Shown here in pieces: positions 31,131 to 39,218 of a stretch of DNA of 49,694 nucleotides. Positions within the stretch are counted from its first letter, which is position 1; each line of letters starts with the position of its first letter. Origin of the DNA: an uncultured Eubacteriales bacterium. Lineage in GTDB: Bacteria > Bacillota > Clostridia > Oscillospirales > CAG-272. The notes under the pieces were generated by a model that saw only the letters and a program-made list of their open reading frames with translations, was not told where the DNA came from and ran no database searches. The position numbers and the translations under genes are program-made. The stretch spans positions 1-49,694 of the forward strand of contig CAKRMZ010000007.1 in the NCBI GenBank assembly GCA_934365155.1, in the 5' to 3' direction.

Positions 31131-32056
31131 CCGAGTTCAATCATCCGATCAATGCATTTTCGAGCAGCTTTGATGGTTTCGGGAGAAAGGTCGATTCTTT
31201 CGCCGCCTCCGTTTAATGCATCCCAAACATCCATCAGTGTGGTTAGCTTCATGTTCGGACAAATCAGATTTTTGGAGAGCGGATAGAATTTCTTTTCGGG
31301 ACAGGCAAAGCGGAGATGTTCGACAATACTGATTTCCGTGCCGATAATCAATTCCTGCTTCTCTGATTTTTTCGCATACTCTGTGATGCCGGAGGTAGAA
31401 CCCACATAATCCGCGGCGGAAACGACTTCCGGTTTGCACTCGGGATGCACCAGCAAGAGTGCGTTCGGATGCAGTTCTTTGGCCTTTGTCACATCGTCAA
31501 GGGAAACTCTGGCATGAATCGGACATCCGCCCTGCAACAGTTTGAAGCTTTTTTCGGGGATTTGTTCTGCCACCCATGCGCCGAGATTGCAGTCGGGAAT
31601 AAATAGAATTCGGTCGTTTTCAATCTTCCGAACGATATCAACCGCCGACGAGGAAGTAACGCAAACATCACAGATGGTTTTGAGCTCTGCCGTCGTATTG
31701 ATATAGGCTACTACCGTATAATCGGGGAATTGCTTCTTGACGGCGCTGATGAGCTCACGGTCCATTTGCTCCGCCATCGGGCAGCCTGCCTCCGCATTTG
31801 CGAGAAACACATGTTTATCCGGTGAAAGAATTTTTACGGTTTCCGCCATGAAACGAACGCCGCACATGATTACCGTTTTATTCTGAACGGATGCGGCCTT
31901 TTTGCTCAGTGCAAAGGAATCTCCGACAAAATCGGCAATTTCCGTAATTTCTTTGGCCTGATAGCTATGAGCTAAAATATAAATGTCCCGTTCTTTTTTC
32001 AACTTTACTATTTTTTGCTGCATTTCCGCAATGGTCATCGTGTAACTCCTTTGCAT
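31127..32056 (-). CDS. nadA: Quinolinate synthase
   Basis: About 303-309 aa. Makes quinolinate from iminoaspartate and dihydroxyacetone phosphate in NAD synthesis, using a 4Fe-4S cluster. Conserved Cys sites appear in MCGVRFMAETVKILSP, ANAEAGCPMA, ICDVCVTSSSAVDIV, QGGCPIHARV and VHPECKPEV. Start: AAAGGAG precedes ATG 32038 (MTIAEMQQKIVKL), so the true start may be 18 nt inside the longer frame. nadB and nadC are not adjacent. Operon placement between cysK and mnmA suggests shared Fe-S/sulfur control. Confidence 0.94.
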   Translation of the reverse strand: MQRSYTMTIAEMQQKIVKLKKERDIYILAHSYQAKEITEIADFVGDSFALSKKAASVQNKTVIMCGVRFMAETVKILSPDKHVFLANAEAGCPMAEQMDRELISAVKKQFPDYTVVAYINTTAELKTICDVCVTSSSAVDIVRKIENDRILFIPDCNLGAWVAEQIPEKSFKLLQGGCPIHARVSLDDVTKAKELHPNALLLVHPECKPEVVSAADYVGSTSGITEYAKKSEKQELIIGTEISIVEHLRFACPEKKFYPLSKNLICPNMKLTTLMDVWDALNGGGERIDLSPETIKAARKCIDRMIELG

Positions 32057-32129
32057 TCTGATGATGGATATATGCTGTTAAACGGGGGAGACAAAGTTTT
32101 TTGTTTTTTGATACATCCGGATGTGCGTA

Positions 32130-33062
32130 TCAATCGGCGAACAGCGGGGTGGAGAGGTAGCGGTCACCGGTGTCCGGCAGTAAGACTACAATGGTCTTTC
32201 CCTCGTTCTCGGGACGTTTTGCAATTTCGATTGCGGCATAAACGGCAGCTCCCGAGGAAATTCCGACAAGAATTCCTTCGGCTTTGCCGATTTGTTTGCC
32301 GATGGCAAAGGCATCCTCATTGCTTACCGGGAAAATTTCATCGTAAATTTTGGTGTTGAGAACCTCCGGAACAAATCCGGCGCCGATTCCTTGAATTTTA
32401 TGAGCTCCGGCAACTCCGGTGGAAAGCACGGCAGAGCTTGCCGGTTCCACTGCCACAATTTTGATATTTTTGTTCTTTGACTTCAAATATTCACCGACTC
32501 CCGTCACAGTGCCGCCGGTGCCGACACCGGCCACGAAGATATCGACTTTGCCGTCTGTATCCTCAAAAATTTCCGGTCCGGTGGTTTCCCGATGAGCCTT
32601 GGGATTTGCGGGATTGGTAAACTGTCCGGGGATAAAGCTGTTCGGAATTTCGGTTGCGAGTTCCTCGGCTTTTTCTATGGCACCCTTCATTCCTTTTGCT
32701 CCGTCGGAAAGAACGAGCTCCGCTCCGTAAGCTTTCATCAATTGGCGGCGTTCCACAGACATGGTTTCCGGCATGACAATGATGATTCGGTATCCTCTTG
32801 CTGCGGCAACGGAGGCAAGTCCGATGCCGGTGTTGCCGGAGGTGGGTTCAATGATTACGGAGTCCGGCTTTAGTTTGCCGGACGCTTCGGCATCGTCAAT
32901 CATGGCTTTTGCTACACGGTCCTTGACGGATCCGGCCGGATTGAAGTATTCCAATTTAGCAAGAATTTTCGCCTTTAGATTTAGTGATTTTTCAATATGT
33001 GTGAGTTCCAAAAGCGGTGTTTTACCGATTAATTGGTCCGCGGAAGTATAAATAACAGACAT
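32130..33062 (-). CDS. cysK: Cysteine synthase (O-acetylserine sulfhydrylase)
   Basis: 310-aa PLP enzyme that makes cysteine from O-acetylserine and sulfide. The Schiff-base lysine lies in FNPAGSVKDR, followed by PTSGNTGIGLA (substrate loop) and GVGTGGTVTGVG (phosphate binding). Normal length. AAAGGAG lies before ATG. Second gene of the operon, 33 nt after metY. Confidence 0.95.
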   Translation of the reverse strand: MSVIYTSADQLIGKTPLLELTHIEKSLNLKAKILAKLEYFNPAGSVKDRVAKAMIDDAEASGKLKPDSVIIEPTSGNTGIGLASVAAARGYRIIIVMPETMSVERRQLMKAYGAELVLSDGAKGMKGAIEKAEELATEIPNSFIPGQFTNPANPKAHRETTGPEIFEDTDGKVDIFVAGVGTGGTVTGVGEYLKSKNKNIKIVAVEPASSAVLSTGVAGAHKIQGIGAGFVPEVLNTKIYDEIFPVSNEDAFAIGKQIGKAEGILVGISSGAAVYAAIEIAKRPENEGKTIVVLLPDTGDRYLSTPLFAD

Positions 33063-33095
33063 AACAGTGTGCTCCTTTTATGATAATTTTAGATA

Positions 33096-34379
33096 TTATT
33101 GAACAGCGTCAAATGCTTGCTGTAAATCTGCGAGGATATCGCTTATGTGTTCGGTTCCGATGGAGAGCCTTACGGTATTCGGGCGAATACCGCAGGAAAG
33201 CAGTTCCTCTTCTGAAAGCTGCGAATGTGTTGTTGACGCGGGATGAATGACCAATGATTTTACATCGGCTACATTGGCAAGCAAGGAGAACAGGTGAAGA
33301 CTTTCGGTGAATTTTTTCGCGGTTTCGGCGTCGCCTTTAATATCAAAGGTGAAAATGGAAGCGGCACCGTCCGGGAAATATTTGCGATACAATTCTTGCT
33401 GTTTTCCTGTTGACAGCGAGGGATGATTTACTTTTTGCACTTGCGGATGATTCTTTAAAAATTCAACTACCTTCAATGCATTTTCGGTGTGACGCTCTAA
33501 GCGAAGCGACAGTGTTTCGAGTCCCTGCAGCAGTAAAAAGGAATTAAAAGGAGAAATGGCGGCGCCTTGATCTCTCATGAGCGTGGTACGCAATTTCAGA
33601 ATATAGGCAAGATTGCCGCAGGCTTCTGTGAAAACAATTCCGTGATAAGAGGGATTCGGCTTTGATAAGCCGGGGAAGCGGTCGTTTTGCGCCCAGTCAA
33701 ATTTGCCGGAGTCCACAACGACACCGCCCATGACCGTGCCGTGCCCCCCGATGAATTTGGTAGCGGAATGGACAACAATATCGGCACCGTGCTCAATGGG
33801 TCTGAGCAGAAACGGGGTGGCAAAGGTGTTGTCAACAATCAGCGGAATTCCGTGGCGGTGTGCGATTTCGGAAACCGCTTCAATGTCCAAAATATCGGAA
33901 TTCGGATTTCCGAGCGTTTCCGCGTATAAAAGCTTTGTGTTCGGCTGAATGGCTTTTTCGAAATTTTCGGGAACGGAGGGGTCGACAAACGAAACAGAGA
34001 GTCCCTGGTCCTTCAATGTGTTGGCAAAGAGGTTATAGGTGCCGCCGTACAGGTTGCAGGAGGAGACAATATGGTCTCCTGCCACGGCAATGTTTTGAAC
34101 GGCATATGTGATAGCCGCCGAACCGGAGGCGGTGGCTAAAGCAGCTGCGCCTCCCTCCAAAGCGGCAATTCGTTTTTCAAACACATCGGAGGTGGGGTTC
34201 ATCAGTCTTGTATAGATATTTCCGCTTTCGGTAAGACCGAAGCGGTGAGCTGCCTGATCGGAATCCTTAAAAACGTAGGAGGTGGTTGCATAAATCGGTA
34301 CGGCTCTGGCGTCGGTAGCGGGATCGGGTTTTTCCTGCCCTGCATGGACCTGTAATGTTTCAAAACGATAAGTATTCAT
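33096..34379 (-). CDS. metY: O-acetylhomoserine sulfhydrylase / aminocarboxypropyltransferase
   Basis: 427-aa PLP enzyme of the Cys/Met metabolism family, converting O-acetylhomoserine plus sulfide to homocysteine. MNTYRFETLQVHAGQEKPDP is the classic start; ATASGSAAITYAVQNIAVAG, VDNTFATPFLLRPI and the PLP-lysine motif VHSATKFIGGHGTVMGG follow. ATG 34379 has AAAGGAG 9 nt upstream. It leads the sulfur operon, downstream of a structured 200-nt leader. Confidence 0.94.
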   Translation of the reverse strand: MNTYRFETLQVHAGQEKPDPATDARAVPIYATTSYVFKDSDQAAHRFGLTESGNIYTRLMNPTSDVFEKRIAALEGGAAALATASGSAAITYAVQNIAVAGDHIVSSCNLYGGTYNLFANTLKDQGLSVSFVDPSVPENFEKAIQPNTKLLYAETLGNPNSDILDIEAVSEIAHRHGIPLIVDNTFATPFLLRPIEHGADIVVHSATKFIGGHGTVMGGVVVDSGKFDWAQNDRFPGLSKPNPSYHGIVFTEACGNLAYILKLRTTLMRDQGAAISPFNSFLLLQGLETLSLRLERHTENALKVVEFLKNHPQVQKVNHPSLSTGKQQELYRKYFPDGAASIFTFDIKGDAETAKKFTESLHLFSLLANVADVKSLVIHPASTTHSQLSEEELLSCGIRPNTVRLSIGTEHISDILADLQQAFDAVQ

Positions 34380-34421
34380 ATATATTGCTCCTTTCAATCT
34401 GATGCTTATTTTTCAAATAAA

Positions 34422-34490
34422 TTAAACGGACGGACACATTCGTCCGAGGCGAATGTAGAAATAAAGACACTTTTTAAAACGATGCGGCAT
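34422..34490 (-). CDS. Candidate 22-residue leader peptide of the metY operon
   Basis: ATG (34490-34488) to TAA (34424-34422) encodes a basic peptide beginning MPHRFKKCLYFYI and ending MCPSV, with two cysteines. GGGAGG lies 13 nt upstream, farther than ideal. Inside and after it, two hairpins exclude each other: ACATTCG/CGAATGT (34436-34442 with 34450-34456) and GGACG/CGTCC (34428-34432 with 34441-34445). Ribosome stalling at Cys codons could choose between them. This is an inference; the peptide has no known relative that I recall. Confidence 0.4.
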   Translation of the reverse strand: MPHRFKKCLYFYIRLGRMCPSV

Positions 34491-34560
34491 ATCTTGAAAG
34501 GCACCTCCCGATTGAAAAAATAAGTACCGGTAAACGTAAAGTCTTTGAAACAGAGGTTTG

Positions 34561-34628
34561 AATTACCTACCGGATAACTAAGTTTTTCACAGTATAACGC
34601 AAATTACCTACTTTGTCAATAGGTAATT
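34561..34628 (-). promoter_or_regulatory. Promoter and Rrf2-type operators of the sulfur operon
   Basis: On the minus strand TTGACA (34619-34614), 17 nt, TATACT (34596-34591). A perfect palindrome AATTACCTA-N9-TAGGTAATT (34602-34628) covers the -35 and the start of the spacer, and one more AATTACCTA half-site lies past the start point (34561-34569). The operon's own Rrf2 protein is the natural candidate binder. Confidence 0.8.
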
Positions 34629-34686
34629 AAAAACAAAAAATAAAAAAAGCAAAAAAGGCTTTTTTGCGAGTAAATATAAAACAATC

Positions 34687-34720
34687 GCAGTGCGGAATCC
34701 GAGCGGGAATCGGCACTGCG
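34687..34720 (-). terminator. Terminator-like hairpin after the DtxR-type gene
   Basis: CGCAGTGC pairs with GCACTGCG with further imperfect pairing inside. On the minus strand ATTGTTTTATATTT follows. Confidence 0.65.
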
Positions 34721-34730
34721 AAAATCGATT

Positions 34731-35108
34731 TTAAGAAAGTTTTTGGAAACGGCTCATATGATTTTTGATGGCATTGAAAGTGGTATCGCTGATATAATGT
34801 TCCATTTTGCAGGCGTCCTCGGCAGCGATTTCCTCCGGGATGCCGATACTGCTCAAAAAATCCTTCAGAAGCGTATGACGGCTGTATATTTTTTCTGCCA
34901 CGGCACGTCCGTCATCGGTCAGGGTAATATATCCGTCCCGATCCACACAAATAAGGGCGCCTTTTTTTAAAAGCCCCATAGCGCGGCTGACGCTTGGCTT
35001 GGAATATCCCATATACTCTCCGATATCAATGGCGCGAACGGCAGGCATTTTTTGTGACAGCACCAAAATTGTTTCCAGATACATTTCGCCGGATTCCTGA
35101 AGATGCAT
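34731..35108 (-). CDS. DtxR/MntR-family metal-dependent regulator
   Basis: 125 aa. N-terminal winged helix (ESGEMYLETILVLSQ, AIDIGEYMGYSKPSVSRAMG) followed by the dimerisation helices (SRHTLLKDFLSSIGIPEEIA, ACKMEHYISDTTF). Residues that bind metal in MntR-type proteins (E in the first helix, H and E/C in CKMEHYIS) appear conserved. No SH3-like third domain, so it is the short MntR type. ATG 35108 is set by GGGGGAG 6 nt upstream. Targets are not visible; no metal transporter gene is adjacent. Confidence 0.87.
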   Translation of the reverse strand: MHLQESGEMYLETILVLSQKMPAVRAIDIGEYMGYSKPSVSRAMGLLKKGALICVDRDGYITLTDDGRAVAEKIYSRHTLLKDFLSSIGIPEEIAAEDACKMEHYISDTTFNAIKNHMSRFQKLS

Positions 35109-35457
35109 TCGAACTCCCCCTTTCTTGCGATATAAAATATACATCATAATAAAAGTAGCATAAAAACGTTTTGTTTTCAAGCAATTTTTGTAAACAAGAT
35201 ATAAATGATCCGAATCATGGAAAATTTTTTGAAATAAACTGAGTTATGGATGCAAACGAAAAAAGATTTGTGAATTTTTTATTTTTAATCGCGTAATCGC
35301 AAAAACGACAAAAAACAGATTAAATCGGCAGGAAAAGGAAAAAAACGAATTTTTCCTAACTTTTTTGCGATAAATTTGCGTTAAAATTGAAAATATACTT
35401 GAAAAATATTCGAAAATAAAATATCATTATAAGGTGTGATATTCTTTTTAAGGGATT
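35109..35457. other. AT-rich intergenic region without a recognised gene
   Basis: 349 nt, very A/T-rich. It must hold the DtxR-type promoter (a possible TTGAAA-17 nt-TACTTT on the minus strand near 35150-35180). No clear terminator for the amidohydrolase, no ORF with a ribosome site and no repeat were seen. Confidence 0.5.
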
Positions 35458-36267
35458 TCAGATATGAAGTAATAAAGCTGCATTTTCACCGAGAATTTTT
35501 TTCTTCTCCTGTTCGGTGAGCGGCAAAGAGCAGAGATGGGCGATATCCTTGCCCGGATCACTCCACGGACTGTCGGAAGCGAACAGAATTCGTTCGACCC
35601 CGTGACGGCGGATAATGGAAATTAACTTTTCATCGGGAATTTTGCGAATCATAAACGCTAAGTCGAAATAAGCGGGAATACCGCAAAGCAGCGTTTCGGT
35701 TTCATCCCACAGCATGTTTGCTCCGCAGTGCGCAAGAATCAAATGAATTTTTGAGGGCTTTTGATTTCCGTAGACTTTAGAAAGCAGGTTTAAAATCCGC
35801 TGCGGTGTGCAATGAATATCGTTCGGTGACATGCAGTCGTAGCCGGAATGCGTGATCAGATATAAATCATTTTGTATGCAGCAACGCAAAATTTCGGCAT
35901 AACGGTCATCGTCAATATAAACCCCCTGATAATCCGGATGAATTTTGATGCCGCACAGCCCAAGCGATTTTATAAATTTTACTTTTTCTTCAATGTTTTC
36001 GCAGTCGGGATGAATGCCTCCGAATGCGAAAAAATCCGGCTCGCTGTTGACTGTGACGGCGAAGCGATTGATGCTGTCGAATTGTTTCGGACCGGTTACA
36101 ACCGGAAGCACGACGGACATGTCAATTTTGTTTTTTTTCATTGTGGCTCTCAGAGAGGGCAGTGTACCGTCTGTGTCCGGTTCAATATGAGAAAATCCCT
36201 TTAATTTTTCCAAAGCCGCCGCGGCGATTTTGGGAGGAAAAATATGGGTATGAAAATCGATGATCAT
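35458..36267 (-). CDS. Amidohydrolase-family (TIM-barrel) metal hydrolase
   Basis: 269 aa. Metal-site motif IDFHTHIFPP at the N-terminus, KIHPDYQGV in the middle, LITHSGYD, LAHCGANML and the late FASDSPWSDP with the conserved Asp. It resembles the amidohydrolase-2 group, which includes decarboxylases and hydrolases; substrate unknown. ATG 36267 is preferred (family starts MIIDFHTH); ATG 36288 is the longer choice. Divergent from the aromatic-acid operon, with 97 nt between starts. Confidence 0.8.
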   Translation of the reverse strand: MIIDFHTHIFPPKIAAAALEKLKGFSHIEPDTDGTLPSLRATMKKNKIDMSVVLPVVTGPKQFDSINRFAVTVNSEPDFFAFGGIHPDCENIEEKVKFIKSLGLCGIKIHPDYQGVYIDDDRYAEILRCCIQNDLYLITHSGYDCMSPNDIHCTPQRILNLLSKVYGNQKPSKIHLILAHCGANMLWDETETLLCGIPAYFDLAFMIRKIPDEKLISIIRRHGVERILFASDSPWSDPGKDIAHLCSLPLTEQEKKKILGENAALLLHI

Positions 36268-36310
36268 GGGGTAAAACGGCCTTTCCATTTTGATAAGTTT
36301 TGCTTGAATC

Positions 36311-36338
36311 TTGAATATTATTTTACGACTTGTATTAT
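36311..36338 (+). promoter_or_regulatory. Candidate promoter of the symporter-ior operon
   Basis: TTGAAT (36311-36316), 16 nt, TATTAT (36333-36338), about 27 nt before the symporter start. Confidence 0.45.
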
Positions 36339-36364
36339 AACACCATCAGAAAGTAGAGTGCAAT

Positions 36365-37894
36365 ATGTTTATTAAAATTTTCCTTCTTGTATTGTTTTTT
36401 GCCGTCATGCTGACGGTTGGCTTTTTATGCCGACGGCATGCCGGAAGTGTCAGCGGCTTTGTGCTCGGCGGACGTAATGTCGGACCGTGGCTCACAGCGT
36501 TTGCTTACGGCACCTCCTACTTCTCGGCGGTTATTTTTGTCGGATATGCCGGACAATTCGGATGGAAATACGGAGTTTCCTCTACTTGGATCGGCATTGG
36601 AAACGCATTGATCGGCTCACTCCTTGCTTGGGTGATTTTAGGAGGTCGAACCCGTGCAATGACGCACCATTTGCAAAGCTCTACAATGCCGGAGTTTTTT
36701 GAGAAGCGCTTCTTTTCCAAAGCGCTGAAGATTACGGCTTCTGTGATTATTTTTGTGTTCCTGATTCCCTATACCGCATCGCTGTATAACGGATTATCCA
36801 GATTGTTCGGTATGGCCTTTAATATTGATTATACATGGTGTGTGATCGGCATGGCGGTGCTGACCGGAATTTATGTAATCGTCGGCGGCTATATGGCTAC
36901 TGCCGTGAACGATTTTATTCAAGGTCTCATTATGCTCGGCGGTATTGTTGCGGTAGTGATTGCCGTGCTGAACGTTAAAGGCGGCTTTGTGGAAGCGATG
37001 GCCGAATTATCGAAATTTTCCGTGCAGACTGCTTCCGGTTCTACACAGTTCGGTGCATACACCTCCTTGTTCGGTCCGGCTCCGTTATCTTTGCTCGGAG
37101 TTGTGATTTTGACTTCACTCGGCACATGGGGTCTGCCGCAGATGATCGGCAAATTTTATGCGATTAAGGATACTGCGGCCATTCGGAAGGGAACGATTAT
37201 TTCTACGGTGTTTGCGTTGATCGTGGCCGGCGGATGTTATTTTCTCGGAGGATTTGTCCGTTTGTTTTCGACGGAGGCGGATCTTGCGGCCGGCGGATAC
37301 GACAGCCTGGTTCCGAACATGCTCAACGGGATGCCCGATATACTGATTGCCGTGGTTGTCATTTTGGTGCTTTCGGCTTCTATGTCGACGCTGTCTTCGT
37401 TAGTGCTGACTTCCTCTTCAACCATTACTTTGGATTTTATCGCTCCGCTTTTTCGCAAAAAAATCGGTGAGCGGAAGCAGCTTCTTGTGATGCGATTGTT
37501 TATTGTGTTTTTTATCGTAATTTCTGCAGCGATCGCCATTGTGCAAGCAAAATCCAACGTAACCTTTATTGCACAGCTGATGGGAATCTCATGGGGCGCG
37601 CTTGCCGGTGCGTTCTTGGCACCGTTTCTTTACGGTTTGTATTTCAAAAAAACGACGCGTGCGGCGGTGTGGGTGAGTTTTATCAGCGGCACGGGGCTGA
37701 TGATTGCAAATATGATTTGCAATTTCAGCGGAAAAGTGTTTATCAATGAGTATTTTACTTCTCCGATTAATGCCGGAATGCTTGTTATGGTTTTGGAATT
37801 AATAATAGTACCTTTGGTAAGCCTTTTGACGCCGAAGGGCGACGGCAAAAGAATTGATGATATTTTCTCTTGTTATACAAAAGAAAACAAATAA
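36365..37894 (+). CDS. Sodium:solute symporter (SSF family)
   Basis: 509 aa with about 13 membrane helices. SSF features: GGRNVGPWLTAFAYGTSYFS in the second helix region, the conserved AYGTSYFSAVIFVGYAG stretch, and a late STLSSLVLTSSSTITLDF with the Na2-site Ser/Thr pattern. It uses the sodium gradient to import a small molecule. Its position at the head of the aryl-CoA ligase/indolepyruvate oxidoreductase operon suggests an aromatic acid or amino acid as substrate (inference). Weak Shine-Dalgarno. Confidence 0.88.
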   Translation: MFIKIFLLVLFFAVMLTVGFLCRRHAGSVSGFVLGGRNVGPWLTAFAYGTSYFSAVIFVGYAGQFGWKYGVSSTWIGIGNALIGSLLAWVILGGRTRAMTHHLQSSTMPEFFEKRFFSKALKITASVIIFVFLIPYTASLYNGLSRLFGMAFNIDYTWCVIGMAVLTGIYVIVGGYMATAVNDFIQGLIMLGGIVAVVIAVLNVKGGFVEAMAELSKFSVQTASGSTQFGAYTSLFGPAPLSLLGVVILTSLGTWGLPQMIGKFYAIKDTAAIRKGTIISTVFALIVAGGCYFLGGFVRLFSTEADLAAGGYDSLVPNMLNGMPDILIAVVVILVLSASMSTLSSLVLTSSSTITLDFIAPLFRKKIGERKQLLVMRLFIVFFIVISAAIAIVQAKSNVTFIAQLMGISWGALAGAFLAPFLYGLYFKKTTRAAVWVSFISGTGLMIANMICNFSGKVFINEYFTSPINAGMLVMVLELIIVPLVSLLTPKGDGKRIDDIFSCYTKENK

Positions 37895-37912
37895 GCTTAG
37901 GAAGGATTTATC

Positions 37913-39217
37913 ATGTTTTTTCAAAAAGAAATTGAAACGATGCCCCGCAAACAGTTGGAAGCATTGCAGTTGGAACGGCTCAAGCATACAGTGGATTATT
38001 GTATTAAAAATGTGCCTTTTTATACCAAGCGTTTGACGGAAGCGGGAATCAGTGCCGATAAAATCAAGACCTTATCGGATATTCAATATATTCCATTTAC
38101 AACCAAGGCGGATATCCGTGATAATTATCCTTTCGGCTTGTTTGCGGTTCCAATGAAAAAAATTGTACGCATTCATGCCTCCAGCGGCACCACCGGAAAG
38201 CCGACTGTTGTGGGATACACGCGGCAGGATTTAGAAAACTGGAGCGACTGTGTGGCGCGCCTTTGCATGGCTGTGGGCGTCAACGACGAGGATACGGCAC
38301 AGATTTCATTCGGATACGGCTTGTTTACCGGAGCTCTGGGCCTTCATTACGGCCTTGAAAAGTTGGGTTGCGCGGTAATTCCGGTTTCGGCCGGCAATAC
38401 CGAAAAGCAGGTCATGCTGCTTCATGATTTTGAACCTACCGTTCTGATCAGCACTCCCTCCTATGCGATGTATCTTAGTGAGGTTGCCAAAGAGAAAGGA
38501 ATTCGAAACGAAGATCTGAAACTTCGCATCGGTTTGTTCGGCTCGGAGGGTTGCACAGATGCTTTGCGTGATAAAATTGAGGCCGGCTTCGGACTGTTTT
38601 CTACAGACAATTACGGTATGAGCGAGCTGATGGGTCCGGGCGTATCGGGCGAGTGCCATTTGCGTTGCGGTCTGCATATTGCCGAGGATCATATGTTGCC
38701 GGAGATTATCAATCCGGAAAGCGGACAGAGATTGCCGCACGGGGAGAAGGGCGAGCTTGTAATTACCACGATTACCAAGGAGGGAATTCCGCTGCTTCGG
38801 TATCGCACCAAGGATATTACAAGACTTAACTATGAGCCATGTGCATGCGGTCGGACACACGTCCGTATGGATAAGGTGCAGGGCAGAAGCGATGATATGC
38901 TTAAAATCCGCGGTGTGAACGTATTCCCCAGTCAGATTGAAAGCGTGATTGCAACCGTTTCCGGGATTGCTCCGCATTATGAGTTGGTTCTGACGCGGAA
39001 AAACTATACGGATTATTTGGAAGTCCGTGTGGAATTGACGGACGAAACTCTGTTGGATAATTTCCAGAAGTTAGAAAATCTGCGTGCGGTGATTACAGCA
39101 AAGCTGCAGACCGTATTAGGAATCAAGTCAAAAGTAACTTTAGTGGCCCCGAAAACAATCAAACGGTATGAGGGCAAGGCCAAACGAATTGTTGATCTGA
39201 GAAACCAGGAGAAATAA
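37913..39217 (+). CDS. Phenylacetate-CoA ligase-type aryl-CoA ligase (1)
   Basis: 434-aa AMP-forming acyl-CoA ligase of the PaaK family. RIHASSGTTGKPTVVGYTRQ is the nucleotide loop, FGYGLFTGALGLHYG and STPSYAMYLSEV follow, then DNYGMSELMGPGVSGEC and GRSDDMLKIRGVNVFPSQIE near the hinge. In the reverse direction next to indolepyruvate oxidoreductase, such enzymes can convert arylacetyl-CoA to acid plus ATP. One of two PaaK copies here. AAGGA lies before ATG. Confidence 0.92.
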   Translation: MFFQKEIETMPRKQLEALQLERLKHTVDYCIKNVPFYTKRLTEAGISADKIKTLSDIQYIPFTTKADIRDNYPFGLFAVPMKKIVRIHASSGTTGKPTVVGYTRQDLENWSDCVARLCMAVGVNDEDTAQISFGYGLFTGALGLHYGLEKLGCAVIPVSAGNTEKQVMLLHDFEPTVLISTPSYAMYLSEVAKEKGIRNEDLKLRIGLFGSEGCTDALRDKIEAGFGLFSTDNYGMSELMGPGVSGECHLRCGLHIAEDHMLPEIINPESGQRLPHGEKGELVITTITKEGIPLLRYRTKDITRLNYEPCACGRTHVRMDKVQGRSDDMLKIRGVNVFPSQIESVIATVSGIAPHYELVLTRKNYTDYLEVRVELTDETLLDNFQKLENLRAVITAKLQTVLGIKSKVTLVAPKTIKRYEGKAKRIVDLRNQEK

Positions 39218-39218
39218 A

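Noticed and set aside
34398..34590. SAM (S-box) or T-box riboswitch in the metY leader
   Set aside because: The conserved S-box core and the T-box sequence were looked for on the minus strand and not found.
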